A stretch of 64,000 nt of DNA from Streptomyces sp. NBC_01233 (GTDB lineage Bacteria > Actinomycetota > Actinomycetes > Streptomycetales > Streptomycetaceae), in assembly GCF_035989305.1 (NCBI RefSeq), contig NZ_CP108514.1, forward strand, positions 4,689,501 to 4,753,500, read 5' to 3'. The notes beneath the pieces were generated by a model. That model ran no database searches. It saw only the letters and a list, made by a program, of their open reading frames with translations, and was not told the DNA's origin. The position numbers and the translations under genes were made by a program. Numbering within the stretch: position 1 is the first letter of the stretch; each line of letters opens with the position of its first letter. This document shows, in pieces, positions 25,116-33,701 of the stretch.

Positions 25116-26684
25116 ATGGCACCCGAACCCGAGGGAAACGGCGCCGGGATGACCGATGGTCCTGAGCACTGGGGCGCAGGCGGCCTGGTGGGAGACGGCC
25201 GTTACCGGCTGACGCACCGGCTGGGCCGGGGCGGCATGGCCGAGGTCTTCGCGGCCGAGGACGTACGGCTGGGCCGTACCGTCGCCGTGAAGCTGCTGCG
25301 CGCCGACCTGGCCGAGGACCCGGTGTCCAAGGCCCGCTTCACCCGCGAGGCACAGTCCGTCGCCGGGCTCAACCACCACGCCGTCGTCGCCGTGTACGAC
25401 TCGGGCGAGGACCGGGTCGGCCCCAACACCGTCCCGTACATCGTGATGGAGCTGGTCGAGGGCCGCACCATCCGCGACCTGCTGGTCAGCGCCGAGGCGC
25501 CGGGCCCCGAGCAGGCGCTCATCATCACCTCGGGCGTGCTCGAAGCCCTCGCGTACTCGCACCAGCACGGCATCGTGCACCGCGACATCAAGCCGGCGAA
25601 CGTCATCATCACCGACGCCGGCGCGGTGAAGGTGATGGACTTCGGCATCGCCCGCGCCCTGCACGGCGTCCAGTCGACGATGACCCAGACCGGCATGGTC
25701 ATGGGCACCCCGCAGTACCTGTCGCCCGAGCAGGCCCTCGGCAAGGCCGTGGACCACCGCTCCGACCTGTACGCGACCGGCTGTCTCCTCTACGAACTGC
25801 TCGCGCTACGGCCCCCGTTCACCGGCGAGACCCCGCTGTCGGTGGTCTACCAGCACGTCCAGGACGTGCCCGTGCCGCCCTCGCAGCTGCCGGAGGGCCA
25901 CCACATCCCGCAGGAGCTCGACGGGCTCGTCATGCGCTCCCTCGCCAAGGACCCGGACGACCGGTTCCAGAGCGCCGAGGAGATGCGCGGGCTGGTCCAG
26001 TACGCGCTGCGGATGCTGCACGACCAGGGGCCGAACACCGGCACCTGGAACACCGGTCCGGTCACCATGGCCCTGCCGCATGACCGTGGTGGAGCCAGCG
26101 CCACCACGGTCATGCCGGTGGCCGGGACCGGCGGGCAGCAGCCGTACCCCTCGCACGCCTCGACCTCGCAGTTCCAGCAGCCGATGGTGCCGCCGCTGAA
26201 CCCGGACGACGGTTCGGCGTTCCCCGGCGGCCGCGGTCCCGGCGGCTACGACGGCTACGACGACCGCGGCGGCAGCGGCAGCCGCTGGAAGATGTGGCTG
26301 TTCGCGGTGCTCGCGATCGTCGCGATCGCGGGCGGCGTGGCCTTCGCCGTCAACAGCGTGGGCGGCAAGAGCGACGAGAAGCCGACGCCGGGCACCAAGC
26401 AGAGCTCCAGCGCCGCGCCGAGCGCGTCCAAGTCCCCGGACGCCCAGCCTTCGCACCAGACCGCGGACAACCCGACCCCGACCACCGAAACCCAGCCCAC
26501 GGCGACCCGCTCCCGGACGCAGACCTTCAGCCCGTCGCCGTCGGCTTCGGCCTCGGCTTCCGCCTCCGCGTCCGCGTCGGCGTCCAAGAGCACGTCGGCG
26601 TCCCCCACGCCGTCGAAGTCACCGACGGCTACGGCTACGGCGACGAAGCCCGTGGAGCCGCCGGGCCCGAACTCCCAGGAGTGA
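25116..26684 (+). CDS. Membrane Ser/Thr protein kinase with Ser/Thr/Pro-rich outer tail
   Basis: A 522-residue kinase. The catalytic domain (~30-295) shows GRGGMAEV, Lys59 in VAVKLL, HRD at 155-157, DFG at 175-177 and GTPQYLSPEQ. After a disordered linker, a single helix (~390-410, WLFAVLAIVAIAGGVAFAV) leads to an outer tail of ~110 residues made of Ser, Ala, Thr and Pro, including an (Ala-Ser) run encoded by near-repeated codons at 26541-26584. No PASTA domain is present, so it probably senses differently from the divergent kinase. The tail looks like a wall-spanning, possibly glycosylated spacer. The two kinases may cross-phosphorylate. Confidence 0.9.
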   Translation: MAPEPEGNGAGMTDGPEHWGAGGLVGDGRYRLTHRLGRGGMAEVFAAEDVRLGRTVAVKLLRADLAEDPVSKARFTREAQSVAGLNHHAVVAVYDSGEDRVGPNTVPYIVMELVEGRTIRDLLVSAEAPGPEQALIITSGVLEALAYSHQHGIVHRDIKPANVIITDAGAVKVMDFGIARALHGVQSTMTQTGMVMGTPQYLSPEQALGKAVDHRSDLYATGCLLYELLALRPPFTGETPLSVVYQHVQDVPVPPSQLPEGHHIPQELDGLVMRSLAKDPDDRFQSAEEMRGLVQYALRMLHDQGPNTGTWNTGPVTMALPHDRGGASATTVMPVAGTGGQQPYPSHASTSQFQQPMVPPLNPDDGSAFPGGRGPGGYDGYDDRGGSGSRWKMWLFAVLAIVAIAGGVAFAVNSVGGKSDEKPTPGTKQSSSAAPSASKSPDAQPSHQTADNPTPTTETQPTATRSRTQTFSPSPSASASASASASASASKSTSASPTPSKSPTATATATKPVEPPGPNSQE

Positions 26685-26693
26685 CGTACGAGG

Positions 26694-26727
26694 ACGGGCC
26701 CGGCGGAATCAATTCCGCCGGGCCCGT
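26694..26727. terminator. Bidirectional terminator hairpin
   Basis: A 16-base perfect inverted repeat (ACGGGCCCGGCGGAAT at 26694-26709, complement at 26712-26727) lies ten bases after the kinase stop and before the convergent gene end at 26761. TTCCCCTTT follows on the plus strand. Confidence 0.78.
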
Positions 26728-26760
26728 TCCCCTTTCCGCGTACGGGCTGGTCAGAGGTGC

Positions 26761-27177
26761 TCAGAGCGCGTGCTGGCACTGCCGTTCCGGATTCCCGGCG
26801 AGCGCGTGCACGGTGACGAACTGGGGTTCGATGTGTAGGTAGACGGGGTCGAAGAGGGCGCCGTCCACGAAATGCGGACCCGGACCGAATAGTTCCAGTT
26901 CTGCGGTGGTCGGCTCGACGAGCTGCGCCGTTCCGGTGAACTGCACCGACCAGAGCCGGGGGTCCCCGGAATGGAAGTTGTCCGCCCCGTAGGCCACCAC
27001 GCTGCCGTTGCACGCCCGGTGGTAGCCGAAACCGGAGTGCATTCTCAGGACGACCCTGCCGTCCACCACGACGTGGCGGGCGAGGGCGAGGAACGGCAGC
27101 GCGCGCATGCTGGTGGCCACTCGGCCGTACGGCACCCGCCGCAGGAGTTCGATGGCGTGGAGTTCCTCGGGGGACAT
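26761..27177 (-). CDS. Pyridoxamine 5'-phosphate oxidase-like (split-barrel flavin-binding) protein
   Basis: A ~138-residue protein with a PNPOx-like split-barrel pattern: YGRVATSMRALPFLALARHVVVDGRVVLR, then GSVVAYGADNF and LWSVQFTGTAQLVE. Such proteins bind FMN, F420 or heme; the cofactor is not decidable here. MSPEELHAIELLRR at 27177 is taken as the start because the family begins with this helix; an in-frame codon at 27297 would add 40 Cys/Arg-rich residues of poor quality. The Shine-Dalgarno is weak. The gene converges on the kinase gene and is followed upstream by the response regulator, whose stop is ~170 bases away. Confidence 0.72.
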   Translation of the reverse strand: MSPEELHAIELLRRVPYGRVATSMRALPFLALARHVVVDGRVVLRMHSGFGYHRACNGSVVAYGADNFHSGDPRLWSVQFTGTAQLVEPTTAELELFGPGPHFVDGALFDPVYLHIEPQFVTVHALAGNPERQCQHAL

Positions 27178-27350
27178 GCCGTCCACTGTCCGCCACCGGC
27201 ATCCCACCGGGAAAGAGGAGCCCGCCCCGATGATCGGGGACGTTGGTCCCGAATGGCACGGCGCGCACCGGGGAACCACGCGGCGACGGGGTGTCACGGC
27301 CCGTGACGGAGGGCTCCCGGAGCGGCCCGCGCCCGGGGCGGCGGGGCCGG

Positions 27351-28028
27351 CTAGCGCCTCTCGGCCTGCAGGCGGGCCACGTAGGCGGCGGCCTGGGAGC
27401 GGCGCTCCATGCCCAGCTTGGACAGCAGGCTGGAAACGTAGTTCTTGATGGTCTTCTCGGCCAGGTGCAGCCGCTCGCCGATGACGCGGTTGGTCAGGCC
27501 CTCGCCGATCAGGTCGAGGATCTTCCGCTCCTGCTCGGTGAGGTGGGAGAGCCGGTCGTCGCGCTTGCCGTTCTTGCCGTCCCGCAGCCGCTCCAGCACG
27601 CGGGCGGTGGCGACCGGGTCCAGCAGGGACTTGCCGGCGGCGACATCGCGCACCGCGCTGAGCAGCTCATTGCCGCGGATCGCCTTGAGCACGTAGCCGG
27701 AGGCGCCGGCCATGATCGCGTCGAACAGCGCCTCGTCGTCGGCGAAGGAGGTCAGCATCAGGCACTTGACGTCCTCGTCCTGGGAGCGCACCTCGCGGCA
27801 CACCTCCACACCGCTGCCGTCGGGCAGCCGGACGTCGAGGACCGCCACGTCGGGGCGGGTGGCGGGAATGCGGACCAGGGCATCCGCGGCCGTACCGGCC
27901 TCGCCGACGATCTCGATGTCCTCTTCGACCGACAAGAGCTCGTGGACGCCCCGACGTACCACTTCGTGGTCGTCCAGGAGGAATACCTTGATTTTTCCGT
28001 CTTCGCGCACGAAGTCAGTTTCACACAC
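27351..28028 (-). CDS. Orphan NarL/LuxR-family response regulator
   Basis: A 225-residue two-domain regulator. Receiver: acidic Asp19/Asp20, phosphoacceptor Asp65 in VLDVRLPDG, Thr93 and Lys115. C-terminal LuxR helix-turn-helix (~158-218): LTEQERKILDLIGEGLTNRVIGERLHLAEKTIKNYVSSLLSKLG. It is DevR/NarL-like. No histidine kinase gene is adjacent; the Ser/Thr kinases nearby are a different class. In S. coelicolor the equivalent neighbourhood holds an orphan regulator (SCO3818) reported to affect pigmented antibiotic output, so a global role is plausible by context. GTG start, with GGGGTGAGT just upstream. It is divergent from BKD operon 2. Confidence 0.88.
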   Translation of the reverse strand: MCETDFVREDGKIKVFLLDDHEVVRRGVHELLSVEEDIEIVGEAGTAADALVRIPATRPDVAVLDVRLPDGSGVEVCREVRSQDEDVKCLMLTSFADDEALFDAIMAGASGYVLKAIRGNELLSAVRDVAAGKSLLDPVATARVLERLRDGKNGKRDDRLSHLTEQERKILDLIGEGLTNRVIGERLHLAEKTIKNYVSSLLSKLGMERRSQAAAYVARLQAERR

Positions 28029-28334
28029 TCACCCCTTCCCTGCCGGAGTTACCCGGGATAACGTGCCGTTGTTCCCGGCCCCTGCAAGGCTGTGACCAGT
28101 GGTTGTTCCCGCTGCCGCGGATTTACTTGGAAATCCAAGCAAAAACGCAGGTCAAACGGGGTTTCGCAGTTATGCGGCGCACTGGGTAACGTGCATTGCG
28201 CAGGGCACTCGCCGGGGCACCTGTCACGCCTGAATCCCGAACGCGACGCACACACCCCGTGCGCTCGTTACGGATGCAGGTGAGCCGCACTGGACCCCGG
28301 AGAACCCGGGTGCCGGACCGACGGAGGAGCACAC
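28029..28334. promoter_or_regulatory. Divergent promoter region between response regulator and BKD operon 2
   Basis: This 306-base gap holds both promoters. Its AT-richer centre (28115-28165) contains the 12-base palindrome TTGGA-AA-TCCAA at 28127-28138, overlapped by GGATTT (28119-28124)/AAATCC (28131-28136). This is a candidate operator for the adjacent NarL-type regulator or for an Lrp protein. Near 28185-28210 there is a weaker GTGC...GCAC dyad. GGAGGAG before 28335 is the E1-alpha ribosome site. The ACCGA-N4-TCGGT palindrome of BKD operon 1 is not found here. I see no small gene. Confidence 0.55.
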
Positions 28335-29546
28335 GTGACCGTGGAGAGCACTGCCGCGCGCAAGCCGCGACGCAGCAGCGGCACCAAGCGGGCGGCAGGC
28401 GCGGCGAGCGCCGCCAAGCCCGCCGCCGCTGCCACCGCGCAGACGCAGGACGCCGTACCTCAGCTCGTACAGATGCTGACGCCCGAAGGGGACCGGGTGG
28501 AAAACGCGGACAACGCGGAATTCGCCCCCTTCGTCGCCGACATCACCACCGAGGACCTGCGCGGGCTGTACCGCGACATGGTCATGACCCGCCGCTTCGA
28601 CGGTGAGGCGACCGCCCTGCAGCGCCAGGGAGAGCTGGGCCTGTGGGCCTCGCTCCTCGGCCAGGAGGCCGCGCAGATCGGCTCCGGCCGGGCCCTGAAC
28701 GACGAGGACTACGTCTTCCCGACCTACCGCGAGCACGGCGTCGCCTGGTGCCGCGGCGTCGACCCGACCAACCTGCTCGGGATGTTCCGCGGCGTGAACC
28801 ACGGCGGCTGGGACCCGAACACCAACAACTTCCACCTCTACACGATCGTCATCGGCTCGCAGACGCTCCACGCGACCGGTTACGCGATGGGCGTGGCCAA
28901 GGACGGCGCGGACGCGGCCGTCATCGCCTACTTCGGCGACGGCGCCTCCAGCCAGGGCGACGTGATGGAGGCCTTCAACTTCTCCGCCGTCTACAACTCC
29001 CCCGTGGTGTTCTTCTGCCAGAACAACCAGTGGGCGATCTCCGAGCCGACCGAGCGCCAGATGCGCGTGCCGCTCTACCAGCGCGCGCAGGGCTTCGGCT
29101 TCCCGGGCGTCCGCGTCGACGGCAACGACGTGCTGGCCTGCCTGGCCGTGACCCGCTGGGCCCTGGACCGGGCGCGCCGCGGCGAGGGCCCGACGCTGAT
29201 CGAGGCGTTCACGTACCGCATGGGCGCGCACACCACCTCCGACGACCCGACGAAGTACCGTCGGGACGAGGAGACGGCGGCCTGGGAGTCCAAGGACCCG
29301 ATCCTGCGCCTGAAGGCCCACCTGCTGGCCACGGGCGGCGCCGACGAGGCGTACTTCGCCGAGCTGGAGGCCGAGAGCGAGGCCATGGGCAAGCGCGTGC
29401 GCGAGGCCGTGCGCTCCATGCCCGACCCGGACACCATGGCGATCTTCGAGAACGTCTACGCGGACGGGCACGCGCTCGTCGACGAGGAGCGCGCGCAGTT
29501 CGCCGCCTACCTCGCGTCCTTCGAGGCGACCGAGGAGGGTCACTGA
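28335..29546 (+). CDS. bkdA: Branched-chain 2-oxoacid dehydrogenase E1 alpha subunit (operon 2)
   Basis: A 403-residue E1-alpha paralogue of 9560-10696. It has an Ala/Lys-rich N-terminal extension of ~50 residues, then the dehydrogenase fold: GDGASSQGD at ~202 and QNN at ~231 form the ThDP motif, and YRMGAHTTSDDPTKYR near 296-311 is the conserved loop. It probably decarboxylates branched-chain 2-oxoacids; differences from copy 1 may reflect substrate range or growth phase. GTG start with GGAGGAG upstream. Its TGA overlaps the E1-beta ATG by one base. No lipoamide dehydrogenase (E3) gene is adjacent, so a shared E3 elsewhere must serve both complexes. Confidence 0.88.
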   Translation: MTVESTAARKPRRSSGTKRAAGAASAAKPAAAATAQTQDAVPQLVQMLTPEGDRVENADNAEFAPFVADITTEDLRGLYRDMVMTRRFDGEATALQRQGELGLWASLLGQEAAQIGSGRALNDEDYVFPTYREHGVAWCRGVDPTNLLGMFRGVNHGGWDPNTNNFHLYTIVIGSQTLHATGYAMGVAKDGADAAVIAYFGDGASSQGDVMEAFNFSAVYNSPVVFFCQNNQWAISEPTERQMRVPLYQRAQGFGFPGVRVDGNDVLACLAVTRWALDRARRGEGPTLIEAFTYRMGAHTTSDDPTKYRRDEETAAWESKDPILRLKAHLLATGGADEAYFAELEAESEAMGKRVREAVRSMPDPDTMAIFENVYADGHALVDEERAQFAAYLASFEATEEGH

Positions 29547-30526
29547 TGGCTGCCCTGAAGATGTCGATCGCGAAGGCGCTCAACGAGTCGCTGCGCAAGG
29601 CCCTGGAGCAGGACCCGAAGGTCCTGATCATGGGTGAGGACGTCGGCAAGCTGGGCGGTGTCTTCCGGATCACCGACGGCCTGCAGAAGGACTTCGGCGA
29701 GGAGCGGGTCATCGACACCCCGCTCGCCGAGTCGGGCATCGTCGGCACCGCCATCGGCCTGGCCCTGCGCGGGTACCGGCCGGTCGTGGAGATCCAGTTC
29801 GACGGTTTCGTCTTCCCCGCGTACGACCAGATCGTCACGCAGCTCGCGAAGATGCACGCGCGCTCCCTGGGCAAGATCAAGATGCCGGTCGTCATCCGCA
29901 TCCCGTACGCGGGCGGCATCGGCGCGGTCGAGCACCACAGCGAGTCCCCGGAGGCGCTCTTCGCGCACGTCCCGGGCCTCAAGGTGGTCTCCCCGTCGAA
30001 CGCGAGCGACGCGTACTGGATGCTCCAGCAGGCGATCCTCAGCGACGACCCGGTGATCTTCTTCGAGCCGAAGCGGCGCTACTGGGACAAGGGCGACGTC
30101 GACGTCGACGCCATCCCCTACCCGCTGCACAAGGCGCGCGTGGCCCGCGAGGGCTCGGACATCACCCTGGCCGCCTACGGCCCGATGGTGAAGGTCTGCC
30201 TGGAGGCGGCGGCCGCGGCCGCCGAGGAGGGCAAGTCGGTGGAGGTCGTCGACCTGCGCTCGATGTCCCCGGTCGACTTCGACGGTCTGCAGGCCTCGGT
30301 CGAGAAGACCCGCCGGCTGGTCGTCGTGCACGAGGCCCCGGTCTTCCTGGGCGTCGGCTCGGAGATCGCCGCTCGCATCACGGAGCGGTGCTTCTACCAC
30401 CTGGAGGCGCCGGTGCTGCGCGTGGGCGGATTCCACGCCCCGTACCCGCCGGCCCGCCTGGAGGACGAGTACCTGCCGGGCCTGGACCGGGTGCTCGACG
30501 CCGTCGACCGCTCGCTGGCGTACTGA
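29546..30526 (+). CDS. bkdB: Branched-chain 2-oxoacid dehydrogenase E1 beta subunit (operon 2)
   Basis: A 326-residue transketolase-type beta subunit. MGEDVGKLGGVFRITDGLQ, DTPLAESGIVGTAIGLALRG and QFDGFVFPAYDQ are present, and the C-terminal domain carries ITLAAYGPMVKVCLEAA and VVDLRSMSPVDFDGL. It is very similar along its length to the copy at 10693. ATG 29546 overlaps the E1-alpha stop (TGATG). E2 follows after 12 bases. It forms the E1 heterotetramer with the preceding product. Confidence 0.9.
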   Translation: MAALKMSIAKALNESLRKALEQDPKVLIMGEDVGKLGGVFRITDGLQKDFGEERVIDTPLAESGIVGTAIGLALRGYRPVVEIQFDGFVFPAYDQIVTQLAKMHARSLGKIKMPVVIRIPYAGGIGAVEHHSESPEALFAHVPGLKVVSPSNASDAYWMLQQAILSDDPVIFFEPKRRYWDKGDVDVDAIPYPLHKARVAREGSDITLAAYGPMVKVCLEAAAAAAEEGKSVEVVDLRSMSPVDFDGLQASVEKTRRLVVVHEAPVFLGVGSEIAARITERCFYHLEAPVLRVGGFHAPYPPARLEDEYLPGLDRVLDAVDRSLAY

Positions 30527-30538
30527 GGAGCCACGTTC

Positions 30539-31966
30539 ATGACGATCCGCGAATTCAAGATGCCCGACGTGGGCGAGGGCCTCACCGAGGCCGAGATCCT
30601 CAAGTGGTACGTCCAGCCGGGTGACACGGTCACCGACGGTCAGGTCGTCTGCGAGGTCGAGACGGCCAAGGCCGCCGTGGAACTGCCGATCCCGTTCGAC
30701 GGTGTCGTGCACGCGCTCCTCTTCGAGGAGGGCACCACGGTCGACGTCGGCCAGGTCATCATCTCGGTGCAGACGGAGGACGGCGCCGCTGCGGAGGCCC
30801 CGGTGCAGGAGGCGGCCCCGGCCGTCGCCGCAGCCGTCCCCGCACCCGTCGCCACCGAGCCGGAGGAGCCGGCCGCCGCGGCCCGCCAGCCCGTCCTGGT
30901 CGGCTACGGGGTCTCCACCGCCTCCACGAAGCGCCGCCCGCGCAAGGCGGCCGTCGGTGCACCCGCGCAGAACGGCACCGCTCCGGCGGCGCCGGCCGCT
31001 CCGGCCGCGCCGGTGCTCCCCGCGGTCCCGGCGCAGCCGACCGGCGAGCGGCCGCTGGCCAAGCCGCCGGTGCGCAAGCTCGCCAAGGACCTCGGCATCG
31101 ACCTGTCCTCGGTGGTCCCCACCGGTGACGGCGGGGTCGTGACCCGGGAGGACGTCCACGCGGCGGCCGCCGCGGCGATCGCCCCGCAGGCTGCGCCCGC
31201 CGAGGTCCCGGTGGCGGCTCCGGCGGCGGCTCAGGCCGTCCAGGCGGCCGAGGTACCGGCCTCCGCGCGGGAGACCCGCATCCCGGTCAAGGGCGTCCGC
31301 AAGGTCAGCGCCCAGGCCATGGTCGGCTCGGCCTTCACCGCACCGCACGTCACCGAGTTCATCACGCTCGACGTGACCCGCACGATGAAGCTGATCCAGG
31401 AGCTCAAGGACGACCCGGACCTCGCGGGGCTGCGCGTCAACCCGCTGCTCCTCATCGCGAAGGCCGTCCTGGTGGCCATCCGCCGCAACCCGGACGTCAA
31501 CGCGTCCTGGGACGAGGCGGCCCAGGAGATCGTGCTCAAGCACTACGTGAACCTGGGCATCGCGGCGGCCACCCCCCGCGGGCTGATCGTCCCGAACATC
31601 AAGGACGCCCACACCAAGACGCTCGGCGAGCTGTCGACGGCCCTGTCCGAGCTGGTCGCCACGGCCCGCGACGGCAAGACGTCCCCGGCCGACATGCAGA
31701 ACGGCACCCTCACCATCACCAACGTCGGCGTCTTCGGCGTCGACACCGGTACGCCCATCCTGAACCCGGGCGAGTCCGCGATCCTCGCGATCGGCGCGAT
31801 CAAGCTCCAGCCGTGGGTCCACAAGGGCAAGGTGAAGCCGCGCCAGGTCACGACCCTGGCGCTGTCGTTCGACCACCGTCTCATCGACGGCGAGCTCGGC
31901 TCCCGCTTCCTGGCCGACATCGCGGCGGTCCTGGAACACCCCCGCCGCCTGATCACCTGGGCGTAG
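30539..31966 (+). CDS. bkdC: Branched-chain 2-oxoacid dehydrogenase E2, dihydrolipoyl acyltransferase (operon 2)
   Basis: A 475-residue E2 core subunit. Domains: lipoyl domain (1-~76, Lys44 in VETAKAAVEL), a long Ala/Pro linker, a peripheral-subunit-binding domain (PPVRKLAKDLGIDLSSVVPTG, near 177-200), a second Ala-rich linker, and a catalytic domain ending with the active-site motif SFDHRLIDGE near 443. It contains one lipoyl domain, as in copy 1. The linker is ~30 residues longer than in copy 1. It terminates operon 2; a GC-rich hairpin follows. Confidence 0.9.
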   Translation: MTIREFKMPDVGEGLTEAEILKWYVQPGDTVTDGQVVCEVETAKAAVELPIPFDGVVHALLFEEGTTVDVGQVIISVQTEDGAAAEAPVQEAAPAVAAAVPAPVATEPEEPAAAARQPVLVGYGVSTASTKRRPRKAAVGAPAQNGTAPAAPAAPAAPVLPAVPAQPTGERPLAKPPVRKLAKDLGIDLSSVVPTGDGGVVTREDVHAAAAAAIAPQAAPAEVPVAAPAAAQAVQAAEVPASARETRIPVKGVRKVSAQAMVGSAFTAPHVTEFITLDVTRTMKLIQELKDDPDLAGLRVNPLLLIAKAVLVAIRRNPDVNASWDEAAQEIVLKHYVNLGIAAATPRGLIVPNIKDAHTKTLGELSTALSELVATARDGKTSPADMQNGTLTITNVGVFGVDTGTPILNPGESAILAIGAIKLQPWVHKGKVKPRQVTTLALSFDHRLIDGELGSRFLADIAAVLEHPRRLITWA

Positions 31967-31988
31967 CGGCACGCACCACGCCCCACCC

Positions 31989-32020
31989 GATGGCCGGTCT
32001 CCCCGAGGAGGCCGGCCATC
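31989..32020. terminator. Terminator hairpin after BKD operon 2
   Basis: GATGGCCGG at 31989-31997 pairs with CCGGCCATC at 32012-32020, and inner TCTCC/GGAG pairs extend the stem. It lies ~22 bases after the E2 stop. No T-run is present. Confidence 0.65.
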
Positions 32021-32189
32021 GGCCGTTGTCGGTGCGCGCACGCGGGACGCGATGCCCGGCGCCCGACAACGCGGGCGATCTCCACGGCCGCATGACCCGG
32101 AGACCGGCGAGATCGTGGACACCGGCACCCGGCGCTGATCCGCAGGAAACCCCTGGCCGGGGGATTCGGACCCGTGTGATCATCGCCGG

Positions 32190-33128
32190 ATGTTCTTTCG
32201 CGCTGCCACCGCAGACCCCGCAGACCTGGACCGCGCCGTCGCCTACCCGGCCGACGGTCCCGTCCCCGCCCTGACCGCCGACAAGATCCGGGAGGAGCTG
32301 GCCGGGAACCGGTTGCGGCCCGAGTGGACCTGGTTCGCCGAGGACGAGGACGGGGAGATCCTGGCCCGCGCCCTGTGGTGGGGCCGTTCCGACAGCGGGC
32401 AGCCCATCGCGCTCGACTGCCTGCAGGTACGGGCCTGCGTGGCCGACCCGGCCGCCGTGGCCGCCGGGCTGCTCGCGGCCGGGCACGCCGCCTTCGGCAA
32501 GCCGCCGGTCTACAACATCTCCCTGCCCCGCGGCTGGCGCGAGGACCCGGAGACGGCCGCCGCGGTCGCCTGGCGCCAGGAGGCCGCGTACAGGACCGGC
32601 CTGACGCGCGAGATCGAGCGGCTGCGCTACGAGTGGACCCCGGCCGCCGGGACGCCCGAGCCCACCGGACGGATCGTCTTCCGCGACGGCACCGACGAGG
32701 AGTTCCTGGACGCCTTCACCCGGCTGTCCGCCGGCAGCCTCGACCTGCACACGCAGACCGAGCTCCAGTCGATGGACGCGGAACAACTGGCCCGCGAGGA
32801 CGTCGAGTTCTACCTCGACTGCCCCGGCGAGCGCTCCTGGTGGCGCCTCGCCCACCTCCCGGACGGCACGCTCGCCGGCATGGCCATCCCGTCGGCCACC
32901 CCGTACCACCGCAACGTCGGCTACCTGGGCGTCGTACCGGAACAGCGCGGCCGGGGCCTGATCGACGAGATCCTGGGCGAGATCACCCGCTTCCACGCCG
33001 CCGAAGGTGCCGAGCGCATCACCGCGACCACCGACACCGTCAACACCCCGATGGCCGCCGCCTTCGACCGCGCGGGCTACGAGGTCACCGAGATCCGGCT
33101 GGTGTGGGAGGAACCGTCCGGGGTCTGA
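32190..33128 (+). CDS. GNAT-family N-acetyltransferase
   Basis: A 312-residue protein with two GNAT-like halves. The C-terminal half (~165-305) has the acetyl-CoA loop YLGVVPEQRGRGLIDEILGE (near 249-268) and the typical final NTPMAAAFDRAGYEVTEIRLVW. The N-terminal half has a degenerate, similar fold (LQVRACVADPAAVAAGLLAAG). Such tandem proteins acetylate small amines or peptides; the substrate is unknown. There is no clear operon with BKD operon 2, since a hairpin separates them. The downstream SseB gene starts 50 bases away with its own ribosome site. Confidence 0.8.
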   Translation: MFFRAATADPADLDRAVAYPADGPVPALTADKIREELAGNRLRPEWTWFAEDEDGEILARALWWGRSDSGQPIALDCLQVRACVADPAAVAAGLLAAGHAAFGKPPVYNISLPRGWREDPETAAAVAWRQEAAYRTGLTREIERLRYEWTPAAGTPEPTGRIVFRDGTDEEFLDAFTRLSAGSLDLHTQTELQSMDAEQLAREDVEFYLDCPGERSWWRLAHLPDGTLAGMAIPSATPYHRNVGYLGVVPEQRGRGLIDEILGEITRFHAAEGAERITATTDTVNTPMAAAFDRAGYEVTEIRLVWEEPSGV

Positions 33129-33177
33129 GGGACGTTTCTCCTTTCGGGCCACCGCTCGCACGGGAGGGGAAACGGCC

Positions 33178-33573
33178 ATGGAACTGACCGAGGAAATCTC
33201 CGCGTACCGCGACGGCAGAGGAGAACCAGGCCGCCTGGTGGGTGAGTTCAGGCGTGCGGTGCTGCTCGCACCGCTGACGGACGGGGCCGACGGAGGTCTG
33301 ATGTCCGTCGTCCAGGGCGGTGTCCGCTGGCTGTACGCGTTCACGGACGAGGCGGCCCTCGCCCGTTTCGCGCAGGCGCGCGGAGCCGGGGACCGGGAGT
33401 GGGAGTACCTCTCCGTCCTCGGCGCGCGTTTGGTCGACGCGATCGTCCCGATGGTCGACGGTCCCGCGGGGGTCGCGGTGAACGTGGCCGACGAGGACGG
33501 CTCGATGCTCTTCCCGCCGGTCGTGGGCATCGTGCCCGAGGCCTGCGCCGTCGACCGTACGGACGCCGTCTGA
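33178..33573 (+). CDS. SseB-family protein
   Basis: A 131-residue protein similar to the N-terminal domain of SseB (VLLAPLTDG, GGVRWLYAFTDEAALARFA, AGVAVNVADEDGSMLFPP). Actinobacterial genomes carry many such proteins, often beside type VII-like or unassigned secretion genes, with no settled function. GGGAGGGG about 10 bases before the ATG supports the start. Its TGA overlaps the ATG of the following small gene, so it heads a coupled operon running to about 35900. Confidence 0.75.
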   Translation: MELTEEISAYRDGRGEPGRLVGEFRRAVLLAPLTDGADGGLMSVVQGGVRWLYAFTDEAALARFAQARGAGDREWEYLSVLGARLVDAIVPMVDGPAGVAVNVADEDGSMLFPPVVGIVPEACAVDRTDAV

Positions 33574-33701
33574 TGGCGGGCGACGGGGACCTGGAGGTCT
33601 CGCCCGCAGCGGTCGCCGGCATCCGGAAGGGGCTGCGCGGTGCCAGAGGTACCTGCGGGGCCGGCGAAGTGGCGGACCCCGAAGGACGACGAAGTGAATG
33701 A
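33573..33701 (+). CDS. Very small or truncated protein; frame probably disrupted
   Basis: The 42-residue frame starts at an ATG overlapping the SseB stop. Its first ~22 residues (MAGDGDLEVSPAAVAGIRKG) look like the start of the WXG/ESAT-6-like helical proteins that follow SseB genes in some streptomycetes. From ~33640 the +1 frame looks more natural (PEVPAGPAKWRTPKDDEVNE, stop at 33705). A frame change or an internal deletion would join the two. I do not recognise the intact family with certainty; whether a product is made is unclear. Confidence 0.4.
   Translation: MAGDGDLEVSPAAVAGIRKGLRGARGTCGAGEVADPEGRRSE

Noticed and set aside
26541..26584. Near-repeated GCN/TCN codons as a possible satellite or CRISPR-like array
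   Set aside because: It encodes the Ala-Ser stretch of the kinase outer tail; the units are three to six bases long, with no spacers.
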